Positions 6,522-10,668 of a DNA stretch of 10,668 nt are shown piece by piece. Numbering within the stretch: the stretch's first letter is position 1; every line of letters starts with the position of its first letter. The notes under the pieces were generated by a model. That model was not told the DNA's origin, did not search any database, and was given only the letters and a program-made list of their open reading frames with translations. A program made the translations under genes and the position numbers. Source of the DNA: Hyphomicrobiales bacterium (GTDB taxonomy: Bacteria; Pseudomonadota; Alphaproteobacteria; Rhizobiales; Xanthobacteraceae); contig PLTE01000224.1 of assembly GCA_003164375.1 (NCBI GenBank), positions 1 to 10,668 on the forward strand. Reading direction: 5' to 3'.

Positions 6522-7597
6522 TGGCTGGCATTTCAATCCGCAATCTGGTCAAGAGCTACGGCAGCTTCACGGTGGTTCCGGATCTCAGCCTGGAAATCGC
6601 GGACCACGAATTCGTCGTCTTCGTCGGGCCATCGGGCTGCGGCAAGTCGACCTTGCTGCGGATCATCGCTGGGCTGGAGCCGATCACCAGCGGCGAGTTG
6701 TACATCGGCGACAAACGCGTCAACGGCGTGCCGGCCGCGCAACGTGATATCGCGATGGTGTTCCAAGACTACGCGCTTTATCCGCACATGCGCGTCTACG
6801 ACAACATGGCGTTCGCGCTCCAGCTCCGCGGCATGCCGAAATCCGATATCGATAGCAGGGTGCGGCAGGCGGCCGCGATGCTGCATATCGAGGCCTATCT
6901 CGATCGCAAGCCAAAGGAACTCTCCGGCGGCCAGCGCCAGCGCGTCGCCATGGGCCGGGCCATCGTGCGCAACCCGCAGGTGTTTCTGTTCGACGAGCCG
7001 CTGTCCAATCTCGACGCCAAATTGCGCGCGCAGGTGAGGGCGGAGATCAAGGCGCTGTCGCAACAGCTGCGCACCACCATGGTGTTCGTCACCCACGATC
7101 AGATCGAGGCCATGACCATGGCCGACCGGATCGTCGTGCTGCAGGGCGGGGTGGTGCAGCAATACGACACGCCCGAGGTGGTCTATGAGCGGCCGGCCAA
7201 CCAGTTCGTGGCCGGCTTCATCGGGTCGCCGACCATGAATTTCTTTGCGGTCGAATGGCGGGGTGACGCCGCCGTATTCGCGGCCGACGCCACGCCGGCG
7301 CCGCTGGATGACGCGCTTGGCGCGCGCCTGAGGGCGGCGGCGGGAAAGGCCGTCGCGGGCGTGCGGCCCGAGCATTTCCAGGTCGTGTCGGCGAACGCTT
7401 CCGGCATCCCGGTCCAGATCAAACTGGTCGAGCCGCTAGGGTCGGATACCCTGATTCATTTCGAAGTCGCGGGCGCGGCGGCGATCGCGCGCGTCGATCC
7501 ATCGCTGAAGCCGAAACCGGGCGAGCGGCTGTTTCTCAAGCCGCAGCCGGGAAAGATCCATCTGTTCGATGCCGCGAACGGTCGGGTGTTGCCATGA
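6521..7597 (+). CDS. ABC sugar transporter ATP-binding protein, MsmX/UgpC/SmoK type
   Basis: A 358-residue ATPase of the carbohydrate CUT1 class. Walker A is GPSGCGKST (36-44), the Q-loop is Q82 (VFQDYALYPHM), the signature is LSGGQRQR (134-141), Walker B is VFLFDEP (154-160), the D-loop is SNLD and the switch histidine is H192 (THDQIEAM). Residues beyond about 235 form the C-terminal regulatory TOBE/OB-like domain found in MalK/UgpC relatives, including RPEHF. Its ATG shares one base with the dehydrogenase stop (TGATG), and its own stop overlaps the kinase ATG by four bases. It energises import through the two permeases encoded upstream. Confidence 0.95.
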   Translation: MAGISIRNLVKSYGSFTVVPDLSLEIADHEFVVFVGPSGCGKSTLLRIIAGLEPITSGELYIGDKRVNGVPAAQRDIAMVFQDYALYPHMRVYDNMAFALQLRGMPKSDIDSRVRQAAAMLHIEAYLDRKPKELSGGQRQRVAMGRAIVRNPQVFLFDEPLSNLDAKLRAQVRAEIKALSQQLRTTMVFVTHDQIEAMTMADRIVVLQGGVVQQYDTPEVVYERPANQFVAGFIGSPTMNFFAVEWRGDAAVFAADATPAPLDDALGARLRAAAGKAVAGVRPEHFQVVSANASGIPVQIKLVEPLGSDTLIHFEVAGAAAIARVDPSLKPKPGERLFLKPQPGKIHLFDAANGRVLP

Positions 7598-8562
7598 GCG
7601 GAGGCTCGCTGCCGGGGATCGAGACGCAACATGCTTCCGCTGGCATGCTGATGACGGGCGCCGGCAAGACCCGCGTGATCTGTCTTGGTCTCTCTGCGCT
7701 CGACCAGATCTGGCGGGTGCCGGCGTTCTTCTCGGGCGGAAGCCAGAAGATCAGGAGCCTGGAATACGGCACCCTAGGCGGCGGAATGGCCGCGACCGCC
7801 TCGGTCGCAGTGGCCCGGCTCGGCGGCATTGCCGCGTTCTGGGGCCGCGGCGGCGACGATGCGCCCGGCCGCGAGATGCACGCCATGCTGTCACGCGAGG
7901 GGGTCGACGTCAGCCGGTTTCGGCTGTTTCCGGACGGCCAATCGTCAGTTTCGGGAATTCTCGTCGATGCCACCGGCGAGCGGCAGATCGTGAATTTTCG
8001 CGGTAAATTCCCGGAGGTGGCTGACTGGCTGCCGTTGCGCGAGATCGAAAGCGCCGCAGCGGTACTGGCCGATCCGCGCTGGGTTGACGGCGCGGTCGCC
8101 CTGTTCCAGGCCGCGCGGGGCAAGGCAATCCCGACCGTTCTCGACGCCGATGTCGCCGATACGGGCGTGTTCGAGACGCTGCTGCCGCTGACAGACCACG
8201 CGGTGTTTTCCGAACCAGCACTGTCGGGTTTCGCCGGCTCGGCGGGCGACGACGCGCTTGCCGTGGTCGCAGGCTTCGGCTGCACGGTGTCCGCCGTCAC
8301 GCGCGGTGCTGACGGCGTCAGCTGGCTTGCGGACGACGTCATCCGGCGGCAACCGGCCTATGCGGTTGACGCCGTCGATACCACCGGAGCCGGCGACGTG
8401 TTTCACGGCGCTTACGCCTTCGCCATCGGAGCGGGGCTCGAGACCGCCGACGCGATGTCGTTCGCGGCGGCGGCGGCGGCCCTCAAATGCACCCGCCCGG
8501 GCGGGCGCGCCGGCATCCCAACGCTAGAAGATTGTCTTACATTTCAAAGGAACGGCCAATGA
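7594..8562 (+). CDS. PfkB-family ketose kinase, YihV (sulfofructose kinase)-like
   Basis: A 322-residue ribokinase/PfkB-family kinase. The N-terminal GGGMAATA (62-69) is the sugar-contact glycine motif, and DTTGAGDVFHGAY (262-274) contains the anion hole and catalytic base D268. Compared from memory with E. coli YihV, similarity runs along the whole chain, notably LADPRWVDGA (158-167), DHAVFSEP (201-208) and an ALKCTRPGGRAGIP stretch near the C-terminus. K52, N134 and R162 align with YihV K27, N109 and R138, which I recall as its sulfonate-binding residues. The enzyme would phosphorylate O1 of a ketose, giving the substrate of the adjacent aldolase. The start overlaps the ATPase stop as ATGA; ATGs at 7645 and 7651 lie closer to the family's usual N-terminus. 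Sulfofructose is only one candidate substrate; an uncharged ketohexose is the alternative. Confidence 0.85.
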   Translation: MSGGSLPGIETQHASAGMLMTGAGKTRVICLGLSALDQIWRVPAFFSGGSQKIRSLEYGTLGGGMAATASVAVARLGGIAAFWGRGGDDAPGREMHAMLSREGVDVSRFRLFPDGQSSVSGILVDATGERQIVNFRGKFPEVADWLPLREIESAAAVLADPRWVDGAVALFQAARGKAIPTVLDADVADTGVFETLLPLTDHAVFSEPALSGFAGSAGDDALAVVAGFGCTVSAVTRGADGVSWLADDVIRRQPAYAVDAVDTTGAGDVFHGAYAFAIGAGLETADAMSFAAAAAALKCTRPGGRAGIPTLEDCLTFQRNGQ

Positions 8563-9602
8563 GAACCATCGGGAAAACGCGCGGCCTGGCGCGGCTGGCA
8601 GATACGGAGGGCCATTTCCGCATGGTCGCGCTCGACCAGCGGCCGCCGATGTTCGATGCGATCGCGCAGGCGAAGAAGATCACCCGCGACCAGGTCACTT
8701 ATGCCGACGTCACCGCCGCCAAGCGGTTGCTGGTCGAGGCGCTGGCGCCGCATTGCAGCTCGATGCTATTCGATCCGAATTTCGCGGTCCCGGCCGCGAT
8801 CGACCTGTTACCGGCCCGCTGCGGGCTGATCATGACGCTGGAGGAGCATCGGGTCGAGGAAACGCCGGGCGGCCGCAAGTCGCGCGTCATCGACAACTGG
8901 AGCGTGGCTAAGATCCGCGCCATGGGAGGCGACGCCGTCAAGGTGCTGGCATGGTACCGGCCGGACGCCGATGCCGCTGTAAACGCCCACCAGCAGAAAT
9001 TTGTGCGCGATATCGGCGAGCAATGCGCGCGCAACGACATTCCCTACGTGCTCGAGCTTCTGGTCTATCCCTTTCTCGGCAGCGCTAATCATACAGCCGA
9101 TTACGTGGAATCACCGGGCAAGCTGCCAGCGCTGGTGATCGACAGCGTGCGGGAATTCGCCAAGCCGGAATATCGTGTCGACCTGTTGAAGCTCGAGAGC
9201 CCGTTGGCGGCCAACGGTCTGCCGCCCCGCGACGGCAGCGCTGCGGCCAAGGCGGCGCAGAATGAGTTCGACGCCGTCGGTGAAATCTGCCGGCAACATG
9301 GCATCCCCTGGGTGCTGCTGTCGGGAGGTGCCTCGCGGGACAAGTTCGAGCGGGTGCTAGAATACGCCTATGCTGCCGGCGCCGGCGGCTTCCTGGCCGG
9401 CCGCACCATTTGGCTGGATGCGGTACGCACACACTTCCCCGACCTTGCGGCAGTCTCGGCGGCGTTGAAGCAGGAAAGTGTCGGCATCCTCAACAGTCTG
9501 TCCAGCCTGACCAAGACGTGCGCGCCGTCATGGCAGCCCAGCTTTCCTAAACTCGATCAGGTTCGCCAGGAGGGAGATTTCGCCAAGGCTTATTCCGGCT
9601 GA
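8559..9602 (+). CDS. LacD-type class I aldolase (tagatose-bisphosphate / ketose-1-phosphate aldolase family)
   Basis: A 347-residue Schiff-base aldolase of the LacD/YihT family. D26-Q27-R28 (VALDQRPPM), K128 (DAVKVLAWY), E166 (PYVLELLVY) and the imine-forming K211 (DLLKLESPL) match the LacD catalytic set in order and spacing. LLSGG (252-256) and AGR (279-281) are the expected phosphate-binding loops. The body aligns better with LacD (about 326 residues) than with the shorter YihT (about 292), and the C-terminal tail is slightly longer. It should split a ketose phosphate into DHAP and an aldehyde. The ATG overlaps the kinase stop as ATGA and has a strong AAAGGA (8546-8551) 7 bases upstream; an in-frame ATG at 8487 lies inside the kinase gene and is unlikely. 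It is the last gene of the operon. With a single kinase upstream, the substrate may be a ketose 1-phosphate, not a 1,6-bisphosphate. Confidence 0.88.
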   Translation: MRTIGKTRGLARLADTEGHFRMVALDQRPPMFDAIAQAKKITRDQVTYADVTAAKRLLVEALAPHCSSMLFDPNFAVPAAIDLLPARCGLIMTLEEHRVEETPGGRKSRVIDNWSVAKIRAMGGDAVKVLAWYRPDADAAVNAHQQKFVRDIGEQCARNDIPYVLELLVYPFLGSANHTADYVESPGKLPALVIDSVREFAKPEYRVDLLKLESPLAANGLPPRDGSAAAKAAQNEFDAVGEICRQHGIPWVLLSGGASRDKFERVLEYAYAAGAGGFLAGRTIWLDAVRTHFPDLAAVSAALKQESVGILNSLSSLTKTCAPSWQPSFPKLDQVRQEGDFAKAYSG

Positions 9603-10026
9603 TTGCCAGCCGTCACGGCGAGAGGCCTGCGCTACTGAGGAAACCTCCGCCATCCCGCGCTCCGCGTCGCTTTATCGCGAGCGTATCACTGTATACCGGG
9701 TGGTCAGTCTGACGCTTTCCAAGAAGGTACACTCGACCGGCCGTTTCTGGCGCCGACCCGACGCTCACTGAAGCGATATGCAGAGGCAGGACTTCCGTTG
9801 AGCCACTGGAGTCGATAGCCCGGCTGCTGGACCCGTCATGGCTCGACACCGCCCCCGCCCGTCCCAGCGCCCAATTATCGCGGCGAGGAAGACCATCGCC
9901 GAGGCCTCCGGGCCGCCCCTAAGTGGTCGAGAGGCGCCTTATCCTCCTTTGCTGGCCAGCAAAACAGCTTGCAAAAGGCGCTTACATATATTACAGATAA
10001 GACAATTATTTCAGATGGAGGCATTC
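9603..10026. other. Intergenic region between the catabolic operon and the TA-like pair
   Basis: No supported gene is present. A short stem, GCCGT/ACGGC at 9609-9619, follows the aldolase stop but has no T-run, so it is a poor terminator. From about 9640 to 9930 the sequence is GC-rich with only Arg/Pro/Ser-rich translations and may be decayed DNA. From about 9960 it turns AT-rich, fitting a promoter region for the downstream antitoxin gene: TATATT (9987-9992) is a possible -10, but no convincing -35 lies 16-18 bases upstream. Confidence 0.5.
9981..10001. promoter_or_regulatory. Imperfect inverted repeat, possible antitoxin operator
   Basis: The 21-bp AT-rich segment begins CTTACATATA and ends ACAGATAAG. 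Its arms match at seven of ten positions around the base at 9991. It overlaps the only -10-like element upstream of the HTH gene. Antitoxins usually bind such repeats to autoregulate, but the symmetry is weak and this is a guess. Confidence 0.25.
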
Positions 10027-10500
10027 GTGACCGACGTCGTGATGAAGCTGAAGGTCGAAGAACCCGATCGTGAGCAGGCCAGGAAAGGTGCGAGCTTCCT
10101 GGAACGCGCCTCCGTGCTCGAGCACGGCGGGCTGTACCTCACGAAGGCGGACGGCGAGAGGGTGATGGCCGAAATGCCGGCCTCGCTGTTGCGCGCGATG
10201 CAGAGCCTACTGACGGCTGTGGCAGAGTCCGGCACGGCGTTCGTTTTCAAGCCGGAGGACGAGGTCTCGCCTGAGCGAGCCGCTGAACTGCTCGGCGTTT
10301 CCAGGCCTATCGTCTATCAGCGCATGGATGCAGGGAGGCTTCCGTTCCGGCAGGTCGGCACCCACCGACGGATACGGGCGGCCGACGTCGCGAAGCTCAA
10401 GCAGTTCGAGGACAGGCGGAGGTCCTTTGCGGCGGCCCTGTCGGCCGACACGGAAGATCTTGAAGAGAATTATGCCCAGCCCGGTAAAAGCGCTTCTTGA
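10027..10500 (+). CDS. HTH excisionase-family DNA-binding protein, probable antitoxin
   Basis: A 157-residue protein when started at GTG 10027, which has GGAG (10017-10020) six bases upstream. ATG 10015 is in frame but has no ribosome site, and the much longer reading from 9838 adds an Arg/Pro-rich, non-protein-like leader. The C-terminal half carries a winged-helix/MerR-like excisionase-type HTH (SPERAAELLGVSRPIVYQRM, then LPFRQVGTHRRIRAADVAKL). The N-terminal half is helical with a YLTKADGERVMAEMP segment. This architecture, directly upstream of and overlapping a PIN-domain ORF, is that of an antitoxin which binds DNA through the HTH and neutralises the PIN ribonuclease. The last residues (EDLEENYAQPGKSAS) are acidic and may contact the toxin. 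The overlap with the next ORF is 29 bases. Confidence 0.8.
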   Translation: MTDVVMKLKVEEPDREQARKGASFLERASVLEHGGLYLTKADGERVMAEMPASLLRAMQSLLTAVAESGTAFVFKPEDEVSPERAAELLGVSRPIVYQRMDAGRLPFRQVGTHRRIRAADVAKLKQFEDRRRSFAAALSADTEDLEENYAQPGKSAS

Positions 10501-10660
10501 CGCCAACGTCCTGTATTCGAACCACTTGCGCAACTTGCTGCTGCAGTTCGCGCAAAACGACTTGTTCGATGTACGATGGAGCGAGCGCATCGAACAGGAA
10601 TGGCTTGGCGCGATCGAGCCGCGGACGCGCGATCGTGTCGCGATGTTGTACCGCCCGTAA
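10472..10660 (+). pseudogene. Truncated PIN-domain toxin (N-terminal part only)
   Basis: Translation from ATG 10472, with GAAGAG just upstream, gives 62 residues starting MPSPVKALLDANVLYSNHLR. LLDANVLYS contains the first PIN catalytic aspartate (D10), and SERIEQEWLGAI corresponds to the second acidic region (E41/E43). PIN toxins of this group normally run well beyond 130 residues and carry two further acidic residues, which are absent here. The reading frame closes at TAA 10658-10660 after VAMLYRP, which does not look like PIN sequence, so a frameshift or nonsense change near 10640 is likely. A rearrangement at that point is also possible. Only eight bases remain before the window ends, so I cannot see whether the rest continues in another frame. 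Confidence 0.6.
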
Positions 10661-10668
10661 TATGTCCG

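Noticed and set aside
5493..7375. Long minus-strand ORFs opposite the dehydrogenase and ATPase genes
   Set aside because: They are mirror frames of the genes with zinc and Walker motifs. Their translations are His/Arg/Asp-rich and domain-free.
7594..9602. Simple tagatose-6-phosphate pathway (LacC plus LacD)
   Set aside because: Not excluded, but disfavoured. The kinase motifs match YihV better than LacC, and no lacAB-type isomerase or second kinase is present.
9609..9619. Possible terminator after the aldolase
   Set aside because: The GCCGT/ACGGC stem is short, its loop is a single base, and there is no following T-run.
9613..9849. 78-codon minus-strand ORF after the aldolase gene
   Set aside because: It is Ser/Gly/Arg-rich with no recognisable motif and no ribosome site. 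It may be a relic, but nothing supports it as a gene.
9838..10026. Longer start for the HTH antitoxin
   Set aside because: The added residues are Arg/Pro-rich and cross the AT-rich promoter-like stretch. GTG 10027 has an ideal GGAG six bases upstream.
1..10668. CRISPR array, tRNA, rRNA or complete insertion sequence
   Set aside because: I see no regularly spaced repeats, cloverleaf folds, rRNA segments, transposase motifs or paired terminal inverted repeats.

Overview
The window looks like a high-GC alphaproteobacterial chromosome of the Bradyrhizobium/Rhodopseudomonas type. This is inferred from strong G/C third-position bias, rhizobial-looking protein sequences and the style of the intergenic DNA; no rRNA or other phylogenetic marker is present. 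About 9.2 kb of it is one sugar or polyol catabolic locus. It is flanked by a gene-poor left end and by a toxin-antitoxin type gene pair at the right edge.

Layout. Bases 1-419 hold no convincing gene, only short repeats and one possible 42-codon ORF. On the minus strand, a LacI-family repressor (1182-2213) is followed 27 bp later by a short-chain dehydrogenase (420-1154). A divergent control region (about 2234-2378) carries two LacI-type palindromic operators, each overlapping a recognisable promoter. On the plus strand, seven genes run from 2423 to 9602: a periplasmic substrate-binding protein, two MalF/MalG-type permeases, a zinc-dependent medium-chain dehydrogenase, an MsmX/UgpC-type ATPase, a PfkB-family kinase and a LacD-type class I aldolase. 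From the second permease onward the genes overlap by 1 or 4 bases (TAATG, TGATG, ATGA, ATGA), so this is a tightly coupled operon. Bases 9603-10026 contain no gene I can support. A HTH excisionase-type antitoxin (10027-10500) then overlaps a PIN-domain ORF that stops after 62 codons next to the window edge.

How the genes fit together. The ABC transporter imports a sugar or polyol. The zinc dehydrogenase could oxidise a polyol to a ketose, the PfkB kinase could phosphorylate the ketose, and the LacD-type aldolase could cleave the product to DHAP plus an aldehyde. The divergent SDR could process the aldehyde or the substrate. There is only one kinase, which suits a ketose-1-phosphate route better than a bisphosphate (tagatose) route. 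The kinase resembles E. coli YihV (6-deoxy-6-sulfofructose kinase), and K52, N134 and R162 align with the residues I recall as its sulfonate-binding triad. The locus is therefore a candidate for a sulfoglycolysis-like (sulfo-EMP) or other C6-anionic-ketose pathway. No SQ isomerase, sulfoquinovosidase or YihU-type reductase is present, so the substrate remains open.
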